Shown here: piece after piece, positions 9,879 to 20,648 of the stretch | Layout: the number at the start of each line of letters is the position of its first letter | How positions within the stretch are numbered: position 1 is the first letter of the stretch | DNA from: Patescibacteria group bacterium | GTDB lineage: Bacteria; Patescibacteriota; Microgenomatia; UBA1406; GWC2-37-13 | Direction of reading: 5' to 3' | Assembly: GCA_026004455.1 (NCBI GenBank) | Contig: BPJE01000003.1 | Span: 1-64,000, forward strand | Length of the DNA: 64,000 nt | The notes under the pieces: generated by a model | Seen by the model: the letters and a program-made list of their open reading frames with translations, nothing else | The model's database searches: none | Told to the model about the DNA's origin: nothing | Position numbers and translations under genes: made by a program

Positions 9879-11306
9879 AGTTTAAAAATTGTGAATTTAT
9901 CGTTTTCAAAAATTATTTTGAAATTATTCTTTATTTTTTCAATTTGTTCTTTATTTGAAGTAACTAAATATTTATAGCCAAGATTTTTTAAATCAAGAGG
10001 ATCTTTGTATATAGCTGGTGCACCTTTTCTTTCTGATAGATAAAGCAAAGTTGTGTCTCCCATTCTATCAACAACAATTTTATCTTCGGGTAATGTCAAA
10101 GATTTGATGATGTTGGCCTCTTGAATTAATTCTTTAGAATAATCATAATGATCTTTAACAAGATAAAAAGATATAAACCATGAGAAAGATATTATAAAAA
10201 TAACTATTAATACACTTAAAAAAATATTAAAAATTTTTTTATTTTCAAAAATAAAGTTTATTCCTAATCCAGAAAAAATTGCAAGACTTGGCAAAATCAA
10301 GGTTTGATAATAATCATGTTGAACATTTCCACCTTGAAAAACAAACATATAGATAAGAGAAGAAAGCAATATTGAATGTAAAAAATATTTTTTAGTTTTT
10401 TGAAGAATTCCTAAAATAAAAAAGACAGTTAGATAACCGCCTAAAATAATATTATTAATTCTTTCAAAAAATATCCATCTAAAAAAAGCTGGTTTAAAAA
10501 AAATTTTTTTCATTTCTCCACCTGTGTTAATACTATCAATTAGCCATGAATTAGCTGGTATACCTTCAGGAAAGTTTTGAATATATTGTCGCCAAATAAA
10601 TAATGGCAAAAAGCTAATTAAAAAGTATAAATAAAAGGAAATTTTTGAAAAGATTTTAAAATGATATTTTTGAAAAAATAAATAAATTAAAGGAAAAACA
10701 AAAAAAAATTGTTGTTGGTTTAATCAAAAGACTAATAGCAAAAAATAAAGAAGAGATAACAATTAGTAAATTATTTAAAAGAGATCTTTTTGTATTGGAA
10801 ATATAAAGAAAAAAAATTGATAAAAAAGCAAAACTTAAAGCGGTAGTTTCAGGAAGAATCACCCTTGAATAAAAAACAAAAAAAGGAAATGTAGCATAAA
10901 TTAATGATCCAAAAAATGCAGTGAGGCGATTTTTTTCTTTTAAAAGAAAGTAGTATATTAGAGTAATAATTATTAGACTAAAAAATATTGATGTTAGTCG
11001 ACCCCAAATTTCAATGGTTAAAAAAGGAAATGTTTTATATAGATAAGCAAAAATAGCATTGTAAATAGGAAATTCAACCATTCTTAATCCTTGAGGATTT
11101 TCCAGTCCTGATTGAATATTTGAGAGATCATCGTATTTTGGTTTAAGTAAATCAAAGCCATTTTTAATAAAATTTCGAGCAACAGCAGCAGTATCAACTT
11201 GACGCCATGAATGAAAATCAGCTAAAGGAATATTTATTTTATATAACCTAAAAATTAATCCTAAAAATAAAATAAATCCTAAAATTAAAAAATCAATTTT
11301 TTTCAT
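9875..11306 (-). CDS. PMT/ArnT-like integral-membrane glycosyltransferase, split by a frameshift in a 9-nt run (10700-10708)
   Basis: ADFHSWRQVDTAAVARNF motif; the two ORFs rejoin as KPTTIFFVFPLIYLFFQKYHFKIFSKISFYLYFLISFLPLFIWRQ if one base is removed. Confidence 0.8.
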
Positions 11307-12828
11307 ATTTTAATCGATAACCAATAAATAATCCAGCAACTATCCAAAAAGTATAAGCGACTTTTGAAGCTTCAAAAACATCAATATAAGTGGCGTTTAT
11401 TAAAAGAGCGCCAAGTCCAAAAGTAAAACCTATAAAGGGTAGATAATTTTTATCTAATTTTTTCTTAATTGAGAAAAATGTTTTTTTAACAATATTAAAT
11501 AAAATTAAAAAAAAGGTAAAGGTTCCAAGTAACCCAAATTCACCCAGCCATCTTAGATAATCATTATCAGTAGCTTCAGTGATTGATGATGGGCCAGTGC
11601 CAAGAAGTATATTTTTTTTAAAAGCGTTAATTGCTCTTGGCCATTCAACTTGAAGTCTTGTGGCAAAAGATATATCTGAAACGACTGTATTTATTGGTTT
11701 TAAATTAGCAGAAATAGTTGAGATTAATTTTTCTTTTTCAGTTTCTGTTAAAACTTTTCCAGTTGAAGTAACTTCTTTAATTTTTTCTTGAATAATTTCT
11801 TGTTTAAATTTATCTAAATTTATTTCATTATTTTCATTATTTTTTTCATTATTTTTATTATTTTTTATTGGTTCTTTTTGATCTTTTAATTTTATATAAA
11901 AAGAGCCAGCAGGTAATTCTTTAGTAGTAATTTTTTGACCTATATATACAGCACCAGTTTTTTCATCAACTAAAATTCTTCTTACTTGAAATGTTTTTAG
12001 AAATCTTTTTGTTAATTCTCCTGTTGTTAACATTAAAATAATTGTTAAAAACAAGACAAAAATAGAAAATTTATATTTTCGAATAAATATTAAAAAAGAA
12101 AAAGTAGCGATAATATAAGCGCCAAAAGAAATTCTTGAGGCAGTATAAATTAAGACAATTAAAGAAAGAATAAAAAGTATTAAATAACTTTTTTTATTAT
12201 TAATAAAATAGAAGCTTAAAATTATTGGAATAGCAAAAACTAAATAAGAAGCTAAATCATAATGACCAGCAAAAGTAGAGGAGATTCGTGCTTCAGGAGT
12301 AAGATATAAAAGATAGCCTTTAGCAAACTCTGGATTCATTGTTTGAACAGCTGGAAAATTTAAAAATTTTTGACCTAAGCCATACAAAGTTACTAACCAA
12401 ATTGAAACAAAAAAATATTTAATAATTTGAAAAAAATCTTCTTTTGTTTTAATAACAGATAAACTAATAAAAAAAACAATCATATACTCAACTCTTCGAA
12501 GGGAATGAAGAAAACCTAAATGGTGGTAGATTATTTCTTTTGAAATATAAGTATTATAAAAAAATGAAGCAAAAACAGACAACCAAAAAAGAGTAAATAA
12601 AATAAAAAATTTTTTTTCTAAAAAAGCTTTTTTTCTTAAAAGTTGGATAACATAGACAAAACTAAGTAATCCTAAAAATAAATCATCAGCCCGAAGAGCT
12701 ATATAAGTATAGTTAATTGTTTTAATCGGTAATTTTGGCCATAAAGGTACAAAAAAAATAAAACCAATTAAAAGCCATTTTAAAATATTATCATCAATTT
12801 TTTTAAGAAATCCAAAAAGCTTTTTCAT
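11293..12828 (-). CDS. O-antigen ligase/polymerase-like (Wzy/WaaL) membrane protein
   Basis: Multi-TM; GTGPSSITEATDNDYLRWLGEFGLLG ligase-type motif; Asn-rich internal tract. Confidence 0.75.
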   Translation of the reverse strand: MKKLFGFLKKIDDNILKWLLIGFIFFVPLWPKLPIKTINYTYIALRADDLFLGLLSFVYVIQLLRKKAFLEKKFFILFTLFWLSVFASFFYNTYISKEIIYHHLGFLHSLRRVEYMIVFFISLSVIKTKEDFFQIIKYFFVSIWLVTLYGLGQKFLNFPAVQTMNPEFAKGYLLYLTPEARISSTFAGHYDLASYLVFAIPIILSFYFINNKKSYLILFILSLIVLIYTASRISFGAYIIATFSFLIFIRKYKFSIFVLFLTIILMLTTGELTKRFLKTFQVRRILVDEKTGAVYIGQKITTKELPAGSFYIKLKDQKEPIKNNKNNEKNNENNEINLDKFKQEIIQEKIKEVTSTGKVLTETEKEKLISTISANLKPINTVVSDISFATRLQVEWPRAINAFKKNILLGTGPSSITEATDNDYLRWLGEFGLLGTFTFFLILFNIVKKTFFSIKKKLDKNYLPFIGFTFGLGALLINATYIDVFEASKVAYTFWIVAGLFIGYRLKYEKN

Positions 12829-13702
12829 AAGTATTTATTAAATAGTTATCTTTTTTTATTTTACCAATTATTAATGAAATAATTGCTTTTAATTTTAATA
12901 AAAAATAAAGTATTAAAAGACTTAATTTTGAATAATGTTTTTTATAAAAAAATATAAAACCTTTATAAACTTGAAGAATTGGAAAAGTTTTACCAGCTGA
13001 TGAAGCACTACCTAAATGTATAATCTGAGCATTAGGATAAAAATAAGTTTTTAATCCAAGTTTTTTAGCTCGATATAAAAGATCAACCTCTTCCATGTAC
13101 ATAAAAATTTTTTCATCGAAACCATTTAGAATATTATAATAAGTTTTTTTTGTTAAAATACAAGCTCCTGATAGCCAATCGACTTGACAAAATTTATTTG
13201 GTGAAAATCTAGTCAGCCCCCAATAATCACCTTTTAAAAATAAAGTGGCAAAAACAACTGGTAGACTAAAAAAATAAGCAGCTGATGGTTGGGGAGTAAG
13301 GTCTTTGTTAAGAAGTTTTGGTCCTAAAAAGTGAATATTTTTTTCATTATTTTTGTAAAAATAAAAAAGTTTTTCAATGGCTCGATTTAAAACAATGGTG
13401 TCAGAGTTTATAAGTAAGATATATTTTCCGTTTGATTTTTTTACTCCCAAATTATTTCCTTTACCAAAACCTAAGTTAGTATTTGTTTGAATGTAAATAG
13501 TGTTATTTTGTTTTTTTTTAGCATAATCTTCTAACATTTTTTTTGAGCCATCATGAGAGTTATTATCAACAACAATAATCTCATATTTGATTTTTGAGTT
13601 TTTTAAAGATTGGTTAATTGAATCAAGAGCTTGTTTGGTAATTTCTTTTGTATTAAATGAAACAATAATTATTGAGAGGTTAATTTGTTTTTTCTTTTTC
13701 AT
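12803..13702 (-). CDS. Glycosyltransferase family 2 (rhamnosyltransferase-like)
   Basis: LSIIIVSFNTKEITKQALDSI, EIIVVDNNSHDGS, NLGFGKGNNLG, MYMEEVDLLYRAKK. Confidence 0.92.
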   Translation of the reverse strand: MKKKKQINLSIIIVSFNTKEITKQALDSINQSLKNSKIKYEIIVVDNNSHDGSKKMLEDYAKKKQNNTIYIQTNTNLGFGKGNNLGVKKSNGKYILLINSDTIVLNRAIEKLFYFYKNNEKNIHFLGPKLLNKDLTPQPSAAYFFSLPVVFATLFLKGDYWGLTRFSPNKFCQVDWLSGACILTKKTYYNILNGFDEKIFMYMEEVDLLYRAKKLGLKTYFYPNAQIIHLGSASSAGKTFPILQVYKGFIFFYKKHYSKLSLLILYFLLKLKAIISLIIGKIKKDNYLINTYEKAFWIS

Positions 13703-13751
13703 GATGAAATTATATTATATAATATAATTTAGCTAAATACTATTTTTTAAA

Positions 13752-13823
13752 GCTAGCATAGCTCAGCGGTAGAGCAATCCTTTCATAAGGGAGAGGTCGG
13801 GGGTTCGAATCCCTCTGCTAGCA
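13752..13823 (+). tRNA. tRNA with CAU anticodon (elongator Met or Ile2; G1-C72 argues against initiator)
   Basis: Cloverleaf: acceptor GCTAGCA/TGCTAGC, D arm GCTCAGCGGTAGAGC, anticodon loop TTCATAA, T arm GGGGGTTCGAATCCCTC; CCA not encoded. Confidence 0.93.
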
Positions 13824-13844
13824 CTATTACAATTTTTTAAAAAT

Positions 13845-14396
13845 ATGAAAAAATTACAAAAAGAAGATTTTTTAAAAAATATTCAAAATCAAATTTATAC
13901 TCAAGACTATTCAAAACAACCAGTGATTGAAGGAGTACAAATTATTGATATTAAAAGATTTGTTGGTGAAGATGGAACATTTGAAGAAATTATTCGAGTT
14001 AATGAGAATGGTTGTTTAGAGGTTTTTCCTGAATTTAGGGTAAGACAGATTAATCGTTCAAAATTATTGCCAGGAGCAGTTAAAGCCTGGCATCTGCATT
14101 ATAATCAAGAAGATATTTGGTATGTTGGTCCAGATGATCATATGATTTTAGGACTTTGGGATTTGCGTGATAATTCATCAACTAAAGATTTAAAAATGAG
14201 AATTGTTCTTGGTGCTACTTATTCAAGATTAGTTTACATACCTCGAGGTGTGGCTCATGGAGTAATGAATGTTTCCAATCAAAGTGGAACAATTATCTAT
14301 TTTGTTAATCAACGATTTGACGCTAAAAATCCAGATGAACAAAGATTAAAATGGGATGCAGCGGGAGAGGATTTTTGGCAACCGAAAAAAGAATGA
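13845..14396 (+). CDS. dTDP-4-dehydrorhamnose 3,5-epimerase-like cupin protein
   Basis: RQINRSKLLPGAVKAWHLHYNQEDIWYV...YIPRGVAHGVMN. Confidence 0.8.
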   Translation: MKKLQKEDFLKNIQNQIYTQDYSKQPVIEGVQIIDIKRFVGEDGTFEEIIRVNENGCLEVFPEFRVRQINRSKLLPGAVKAWHLHYNQEDIWYVGPDDHMILGLWDLRDNSSTKDLKMRIVLGATYSRLVYIPRGVAHGVMNVSNQSGTIIYFVNQRFDAKNPDEQRLKWDAAGEDFWQPKKE

Positions 14397-14405
14397 TTTT
14401 TTAGA

Positions 14406-15203
14406 ATGACAAAAAAAATTGTTTTTATAAAATTTGGTGGAGGTTTAATAACTGATAAATCTACTTCTTTTAAAATAAATGAGGAAGTAATTGATGGATT
14501 GATTTTTCAGATAAAACATATTATTCAATCAAGGCAAGATTTGGGATTTATTATTGGTAATGGTGCTGGATCTTTTGGGCATTTTTATGCAGAGAAATAC
14601 AAAGTTAATGATAATTACACTAATTTTTCCTCAGAAGGATTAACTCTTATTCATCATTCAGTATTAACTTTAAACAAAATCATTATTGACAAGATGATTA
14701 ATAATAAAATTAATTGTTTTACTTTACACCCATCATCTTTTATTTTTTCATCAAATAAAAAATTAAAAAAAATTTTTATTGAACCAATGATTGGTTTATT
14801 AAATCAAAATATCATTCCTTTTGTTTATGGCGATATGGTAATTGATGAAAATCTTGGATCAGTTGTTTATTCAACTGAAAGAATTTTTTATGAAATAATA
14901 AAAAGATTGTACAAAAGATTTAAGATTGATGAAATTATTCATTGTGTTAATGTTGATGGTGTTTTGGATAGAGATAAAAAAAATATTGAAAAAATCAATA
15001 AGAAAAATTTTGCTCAAATAAAAAAGATGATTTATAAACCAGAAGGTTATGATGTTAGTGGAGGAATGATGCATAAGATAAGCGAAAGTTTAAAAATTGC
15101 TCAAAATTACAAAATTAAAACATTAATTTTTAACGGTTATAAGAATAACAATCTTTTAAGATATTTTTCCGGAGAAAAAGTGATTGGGACTTTTGTTGAA
15201 TAA
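14406..15203 (+). CDS. Isopentenyl phosphate kinase-like amino-acid kinase family protein
   Basis: KFGGGLITDKSTSF, GNGAGSFGHFYAEKY, GDMVID, VDGVLD, DVSGGMMHKISES. Confidence 0.8.
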   Translation: MTKKIVFIKFGGGLITDKSTSFKINEEVIDGLIFQIKHIIQSRQDLGFIIGNGAGSFGHFYAEKYKVNDNYTNFSSEGLTLIHHSVLTLNKIIIDKMINNKINCFTLHPSSFIFSSNKKLKKIFIEPMIGLLNQNIIPFVYGDMVIDENLGSVVYSTERIFYEIIKRLYKRFKIDEIIHCVNVDGVLDRDKKNIEKINKKNFAQIKKMIYKPEGYDVSGGMMHKISESLKIAQNYKIKTLIFNGYKNNNLLRYFSGEKVIGTFVE

Positions 15204-15896
15204 TTATTTTCCAAATCTTCTTTGTCTTTTTGAATAATCTTCTATTGCTTTAAGAAGGCCTTTTTCATTAAAATCTGGAAAATATTTTTTAGAAAAGTAA
15301 AGTTCGCTGTATTCAGATTGCCAAAGCATAAATCCGGAAAGTCTTTTTTCACCACCTGTTCTTATAATTAAATCAGGATAAGGATATGGTAAATCTTTGG
15401 TATCAAGATTTTTTTCAATAATTTTTTTATCAATGTTTTTAACTTGATTGATTTTTTGAATCATTCGAATGATTTCATCTTGGCCACCATAATCTAAGGC
15501 AATACAAAAGTAATATTTATTAAAATTTTTTGTTTTTTCTTCAACTTGAATGATTTTTTCTTTTAAAATGTTATCAAAACGGTCTTTTCTTCCTAAATGA
15601 ATTAATCTGATTTTGTCTTTTAAAGCTTCTTTAAGATATTCGTCAACAATATTTTTAAAAAGATTCATTAAAAAATCTACTTCTTGTTTTTTTCTTTGCC
15701 AATTTTCTGTTGACAATCCCCAAGCTGTAAAGATTTTTACTCCTAATTTTCTTAAATATCGACCAAGATTGATGATATTTTCTAAGCCTTTTTTATGACC
15801 TTGAAAGGTCGGTAATCCTTTTTCTTTAGCCCAGCGACGATTACCATCTGGAATAAGAGCAACATGTTTTGGGATAATCATATTACTTCCAATCAA
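15204..15896 (-). CDS. uppS: Undecaprenyl diphosphate synthase
   Basis: PKHVALIPDGNRRWAKEKGL; LSTENWQR; DLIIRTGGEKRLSGFMLWQSEYSELYF. Confidence 0.95.
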   Translation of the reverse strand: MIGSNMIIPKHVALIPDGNRRWAKEKGLPTFQGHKKGLENIINLGRYLRKLGVKIFTAWGLSTENWQRKKQEVDFLMNLFKNIVDEYLKEALKDKIRLIHLGRKDRFDNILKEKIIQVEEKTKNFNKYYFCIALDYGGQDEIIRMIQKINQVKNIDKKIIEKNLDTKDLPYPYPDLIIRTGGEKRLSGFMLWQSEYSELYFSKKYFPDFNEKGLLKAIEDYSKRQRRFGK

Positions 15897-17139
15897 TTAT
15901 ATAATATTTTTTTCCTCTTAAATTTTTAGGCAAATATTCTTGAGAGACTTTTTTACTAGTTTGTTTCTCAACAAGCCAAGGATATCTAATATGCCCTTTT
16001 CCATAACCTAGATTTTTCATCACTTTATTTTCTGGATTTCTAAGATGAAGAGGAATTGGATCAAAGTTTTTTTCATCAATATCTGATAGTGCTTGTTGGA
16101 TACCCAAAGTTGAGGCGATTGATTTTTTGGCTGTTGCTAAATAGGTAGCTGTTTGAGCTAAGATCAAAGTGGCTTCAGGCATACCAATCATATGAACTGC
16201 TTGCATACAAGAGGTTGCTAAAACTAAGGCAGTTGGCTGAGCATTACCAATATCTTCACTAGCAAAAATTACCATACGTCTAGCAATAGAAACAGGATCT
16301 TCGCCGGCCTTAATCATTCGCGCTAAATAATGTAAAGTAGCGTCAGGATCGCCGCCGCGCATTGATTTGATAAACGCAGAAATGGTATCATAATGCCAGT
16401 CGCCTTTTTTATCATAAAAAATTGCTTTTTGTTGAACAGCTTTTTCTGCAATTTGAAGAGTAACTTTTTTACTTAAAGAGGCAGCTAGTTCTATGGCATT
16501 AACCGCTGTTCTTCCATCACCATGAGAGTATTTAATAATATGATTGATAGCCTCTTTTTCAAATTGATGATTTGGATAGAGTTTAATTGCTTTATCAATA
16601 ATTTTTTTTATTTCTTTATCGGTTAATTGATACAAAACATATATTTGACAACGTGATACTAAAGGAGCAATTACTTCAAAACCAGGATTTTCAGTGGTGG
16701 CGCCAATTAAGGTGATTGTTCCGTCTTCAACATATGGTAAAAATGCGTCTTGTTGGGCTTTGTTAAATCGATGAATTTCATCAATAAAAATAATCGTTTG
16801 ATTTGTGAAAATTTGATTTGTAGAGATTTGTAGATTTGTAGAGACATGCCATGGCATGTCTCTACGTTGTTTTATTTTTTCGATTATTTTTTTAACTTCA
16901 GCAATTCCTGATGTGACTGCGGAAAAAGGAATAAATTCAGCATTTGTATATTTAGCAATTAATCTTGCTAGAGTTGTTTTTCCACAGCCTGGCGGTCCCC
17001 AAAAAATCATTGAAGGAATTTTGCCTTTTTCAATAATTTTTCTAATAATACCATTTTTGCCAACTAAATGATCTTGACCAACAAATTCATCCCATGTCTT
17101 TGGTCTTAATTTTTCTGCAAGGGGAATATTATTGTTCAT
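15883..17139 (-). CDS. rarA: RarA/MgsA-type replication-associated AAA+ ATPase
   Basis: [69 protein letters not shown]; start trimmed from the ORF track to ATG at 17139. Confidence 0.94.
   Translation of the reverse strand: MNNNIPLAEKLRPKTWDEFVGQDHLVGKNGIIRKIIEKGKIPSMIFWGPPGCGKTTLARLIAKYTNAEFIPFSAVTSGIAEVKKIIEKIKQRRDMPWHVSTNLQISTNQIFTNQTIIFIDEIHRFNKAQQDAFLPYVEDGTITLIGATTENPGFEVIAPLVSRCQIYVLYQLTDKEIKKIIDKAIKLYPNHQFEKEAINHIIKYSHGDGRTAVNAIELAASLSKKVTLQIAEKAVQQKAIFYDKKGDWHYDTISAFIKSMRGGDPDATLHYLARMIKAGEDPVSIARRMVIFASEDIGNAQPTALVLATSCMQAVHMIGMPEATLILAQTATYLATAKKSIASTLGIQQALSDIDEKNFDPIPLHLRNPENKVMKNLGYGKGHIRYPWLVEKQTSKKVSQEYLPKNLRGKKYYIIDWK
16838..16865. repeat. 28-bp perfect palindrome GTAGAGACATGCCATGGCATGTCTCTAC inside rarA
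   Basis: Identical copy at 23029-23056. Confidence 0.95.
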
Positions 17140-17242
17140 GATTTTTATAATTTTAACACACCTCGTCAGGCTTTGCCTGACACCCCTCTCAAGAGGGGGA
17201 TAACACACCCTATTACCCCTCTCAAGAGGGGAATAAGAGGTA

Positions 17243-17650
17243 TTATTTATAGAAACTCCCTTCTTTGAGAGGGGGTTTGGGGGTGTGTAAAATGTTAATA
17301 ATTGTTTTATCAATAACATATATAACATTTTCAATATTTGTTAAAACATCTTTACTTTGAAATCTTAAAAATTTTATTCCATTTTTTTCTAATTCAATTT
17401 GTCTATTTTTATCTTTATAAAATTTATATTCATGACTAATTCCATCGATTTCTATTGCTAAATTTAATTTTGGACAGAAAAAATCAACAATGTAATTTTT
17501 TATTGGTTTTTGTCTATGAAAATCATAACCCAATCTTTGCTTACCTTTTAAATATTTCCAAAGTAGAATCTCGCTTGGAGTAGACTTATTTCTTAATTGA
17601 CTGGCAAGTTTTTTTAGTTTTGGATTGTAATTAAAAAAGTTTTTTTTCAT
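17243..17650 (-). CDS. DUF559 (Vsr/endonuclease-like) protein
   Basis: LRNKSTPSEILLWKYLKGKQRLGYDFHRQKPIKNYIVDFFCPKLNLAIEIDG. Confidence 0.9.
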   Translation of the reverse strand: MKKNFFNYNPKLKKLASQLRNKSTPSEILLWKYLKGKQRLGYDFHRQKPIKNYIVDFFCPKLNLAIEIDGISHEYKFYKDKNRQIELEKNGIKFLRFQSKDVLTNIENVIYVIDKTIINILHTPKPPLKEGSFYK

Positions 17651-17754
17651 AAAGTTTTCAGTTATTTTTGATGAACAATCGTTTACCTAAATAATAGATT
17701 ATTTTTTAAATTAAATCAAGAATAATATTAATTTTAAAATGTTAAAATAAACAT

Positions 17755-19539
17755 ATGGATAAGTTTAAAAATCATCTATTTCTTAATATTAGACTTTTAA
17801 AAATTGCTTGGAGAGAAGAAAAGAAATTAGTCTTTTTCTATTTTTTTACTTCATTTTTAGGGGTGGTGTTTTTATTTTTGGTTTATTATCTATATCGGAT
17901 GATGATTGATCAAGTCTTTTTAGGTTTAACATTAGGTCAAAATCAAATAATTTTTTTAATAATAATTAGTTATCTTTTTTCAGAATATATTTCTCGATTT
18001 GTTTATTACACAGTAAATTCTTATTATCTTGAATATGTTTTAAGATCAAAATTTCAAAATATTTTAACTCGTCAATTTTGTCAAAAATTAGCTGATTTAG
18101 ATTTTGCTAATTTAGAAAATGGAGAAGTTAGAAATCTAATTGCAAAAGTTGAGAATACTTACGCATGGAGATTGCATGATAATTTAAGACTCATTAACTA
18201 CATTATTTATAATATCTCGGCTTTAATTTTATCTTTTTTAATTGCTTTAAAATTTAATTTATTTTATTTTTTAGCTTTGGGTTTATTTTCTATACCATTT
18301 TATTATCTTCGGGCAAAATACGGCAATGCTTATTGGTCAATATATTCATCTCATGCTAAAGATACTAATTTTCTTTGGTATTTGCGTTATATTTTTACAC
18401 ACTTTCAAACATTAGCCGAAATAAAAATATACCAACTTAAAGATTATTTTCTTCAAAAAATGAAGAAAGTACAAAATAATTTAATTGAAGAATATAAACA
18501 ACCAATAAAAAAATACACAATTTACTCAATTTTTTCTTCAGCAATTATACCGATTGTTATTTATTTCGCATTAAGCAACTTTGTATTAGAAATTTTTTTG
18601 AAAAGATTTTCAATAGGCGATTTTACTTTTTTTCTTAATACTCTTTTTACTTTTTCCGGTCAGATTTCAAACATTTTACTTAATATTGGCTCTATTTATG
18701 AGAATGATCTTTTTGTTGATGATTATTTTAAATTAATCGATCTTAATAATAAAATAAATTTTAATTCTCAATCAATTTCCTTAAAAAAAACTTTTTTAAC
18801 AATAGAGTTTAGAAATGTTAGTTTTTCTTATCCTGAAAGTAAAAAAGTAGTTTTGAAAAATATTAATTTAAAAATTAATAAAGGAGAAAATATTGCTTTG
18901 GTTGGTCATAATGGTGCTGGCAAAACTACCTTGATTAAGCTTTTGCTTCGTTTTTATGATCCAACTGAAGGAGAAATATTAATCGATGGAATAAACTTAA
19001 AAAAAATAAATCTTAATGATTGGTATCAACAGATTGGTATTTTATTTCAAGATTTTGCTAAATATTATTTGACTTTAAAAGAAAATGTTAAGATAGGGAA
19101 TATCAATAAAGAGAATAAAGATCTAATAATTGATTCTTTAAATAAGTCTAGTGCTGATGATTTATTAAAATTACCGAAAAAATTAGATCAAGTTTTAGGT
19201 CGATGGTTTGAAGAAGGACAAGAAATATCAATTGGACAATGGCAAAAAGTTGCTATTGCTCGAGCTCTATATAGAAACAGTCCGATTTTAATTTTAGATG
19301 AACCAACCTCAAACATTGATCCTGAAGCAGAAGAAAAAATTTTTGAAAATTTAATTAATGTTTATAAAAATAAAACACTTATTTTTATATCTCATCGTTT
19401 TTCAACTGTGAGAAAAGCTGATAAAATTTTTGTAATTGACAATGGAGAAATAGTTGAGTCAGGTACACATAATAAACTTCTTAAAAATAACAAACTTTAT
19501 GCAAACTTTTTTAAAATTCAAAAAAAAGGATATGAGTAA
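17755..19539 (+). CDS. ABC transporter, fused permease/ATPase
   Basis: GHNGAGKTTLIKLLLRFYDPTEGEILIDG, LILDEPTSNID. Confidence 0.95.
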   Translation: MDKFKNHLFLNIRLLKIAWREEKKLVFFYFFTSFLGVVFLFLVYYLYRMMIDQVFLGLTLGQNQIIFLIIISYLFSEYISRFVYYTVNSYYLEYVLRSKFQNILTRQFCQKLADLDFANLENGEVRNLIAKVENTYAWRLHDNLRLINYIIYNISALILSFLIALKFNLFYFLALGLFSIPFYYLRAKYGNAYWSIYSSHAKDTNFLWYLRYIFTHFQTLAEIKIYQLKDYFLQKMKKVQNNLIEEYKQPIKKYTIYSIFSSAIIPIVIYFALSNFVLEIFLKRFSIGDFTFFLNTLFTFSGQISNILLNIGSIYENDLFVDDYFKLIDLNNKINFNSQSISLKKTFLTIEFRNVSFSYPESKKVVLKNINLKINKGENIALVGHNGAGKTTLIKLLLRFYDPTEGEILIDGINLKKINLNDWYQQIGILFQDFAKYYLTLKENVKIGNINKENKDLIIDSLNKSSADDLLKLPKKLDQVLGRWFEEGQEISIGQWQKVAIARALYRNSPILILDEPTSNIDPEAEEKIFENLINVYKNKTLIFISHRFSTVRKADKIFVIDNGEIVESGTHNKLLKNNKLYANFFKIQKKGYE

Positions 19540-19578
19540 AATTTTTAAAGAAAATTTTTAATATTAAAGAAATTTTTT

Positions 19579-19874
19579 ATGCTTGAAAAATTAGAAAAAG
19601 ATTTGCAAAAACTTGCTAATCCTAAAAAAGCAGAAATTTTAAAAAGATTTTTTAAGACAGGAAAAGGATATTAGTTTTAGGACTGATAGTGTAGCAGATA
19701 AAGAGAAGTTGAAAAAAGAGATGAAAAAGATTTAGAAAAATTTTTAGATAAACATTATCAAAAAATGCCCAAAACAATGCTTCGATATGCGATAGAAAAA
19801 TTTGGGGAAAAGAAGAAAAAAAATATTTAAATTGGTTTAATAATAACTTTAATAAATTTAATAAAAAACATTGA
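19579..19874 (+). pseudogene. Remnant of an AlkD-like DNA alkylation repair gene
   Basis: N-terminal LEKLEKDLQKLANPKKAEILKRFFKTGKG and C-terminal DKHYQKMPKTMLRYAIEKFGE remain; middle lost, internal stops. Confidence 0.65.
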
Positions 19875-19887
19875 AATTAATTTTTTA

Positions 19888-20034
19888 TGATATAATATAT
19901 AATAATATTAATCATATGATTAAAAAACAAAATAATTATCAAAATTTTTACTTCAGGAATAGGCTTCGTAGGGGGAGGTAATCTCTTTTTATTTTATTAT
20001 AAATTCTCCCCGATGATCTCACGGGGATTTTTTT
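19888..20034 (+). promoter_or_regulatory. Candidate 5' leader with transcription attenuator (extended -10 TGATATAAT, alternative hairpins, U-tract)
   Basis: GGGGGAG 19971-19977 can pair CTCCCC 20006-20011; competing TCCCCG/CGGGGA stem (20007-20012/20022-20027) followed by T7. Confidence 0.5.
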
Positions 20035-20039
20035 ATATT

Positions 20040-20643
20040 ATGGAAAAATTAAATTTTTTACAATTAGAAAATGCAGCAAAAGACCCAAAATTAAAAATTT
20101 TAAATAATTCTTGGTTAGTTTTACCAAAAGATTTTCCTGAATTATTGAAAAAATATCAACCATTATTTTTAAATTTTGCTAATTTTTTAAGTGAGAAAAT
20201 TAGTGCTGATAGTCATATGCTGCCAATATCTGCAGATGAGATTTTAAAATCATTAGAAAAAGGATTAGGAATTATGTTAGTTGATCCTGAGTTTCTATTT
20301 CCCATAGGATTTGCAAAGTTTTATCCGTGGGAATTAGAAAGGCGAAGTTCAAGGTTTAGAATTGGGAAGTGTTTATATAATTGATGAATTGAGAGGATTT
20401 GGGATGGCTAGAGTTTTAATTGAAAACTTAGTAGCAAATTTAGATGATAATTTTAAAGAAATACCAATATTTGCTGTGGTAACTCAAGACAATCAACCAT
20501 CAAGAAAATTATTTAAAAAAATAGGTTGGAAAGAACAAGAGTTATCAGAAGAAGAGACAGATGGTTTTAATAAATTTATGATTGGAAAATCAAATATATT
20601 TGAAGGATGGGTTCAGCCATCAGTTATATATTGGTATAAATAA
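20040..20643 (+). pseudogene. Frameshifted GNAT-like acetyltransferase
   Basis: Two ORFs joined by a shift near 20340; C-terminal half LGSVYIIDELRGFGMARVLIENL...NQPSRKLFKKIGW is GNAT-like. Confidence 0.6.
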
Positions 20644-20648
20644 AAAAT

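Noticed and set aside
14394-14396. Alternative genetic code (UGA = Gly/Trp) as in some CPR lineages
   Set aside because: TGA terminates several well-conserved genes at the expected position, with no in-frame TGA in conserved domains.
17140-17334. N-terminal extension of rarA in the ORF track
   Set aside because: It encodes dispersed CCCCTCTCAAGAGGGG-type repeats (YPPLERGVRQ...); the conserved protein starts at ATG 17139 ([14 protein letters not shown]).
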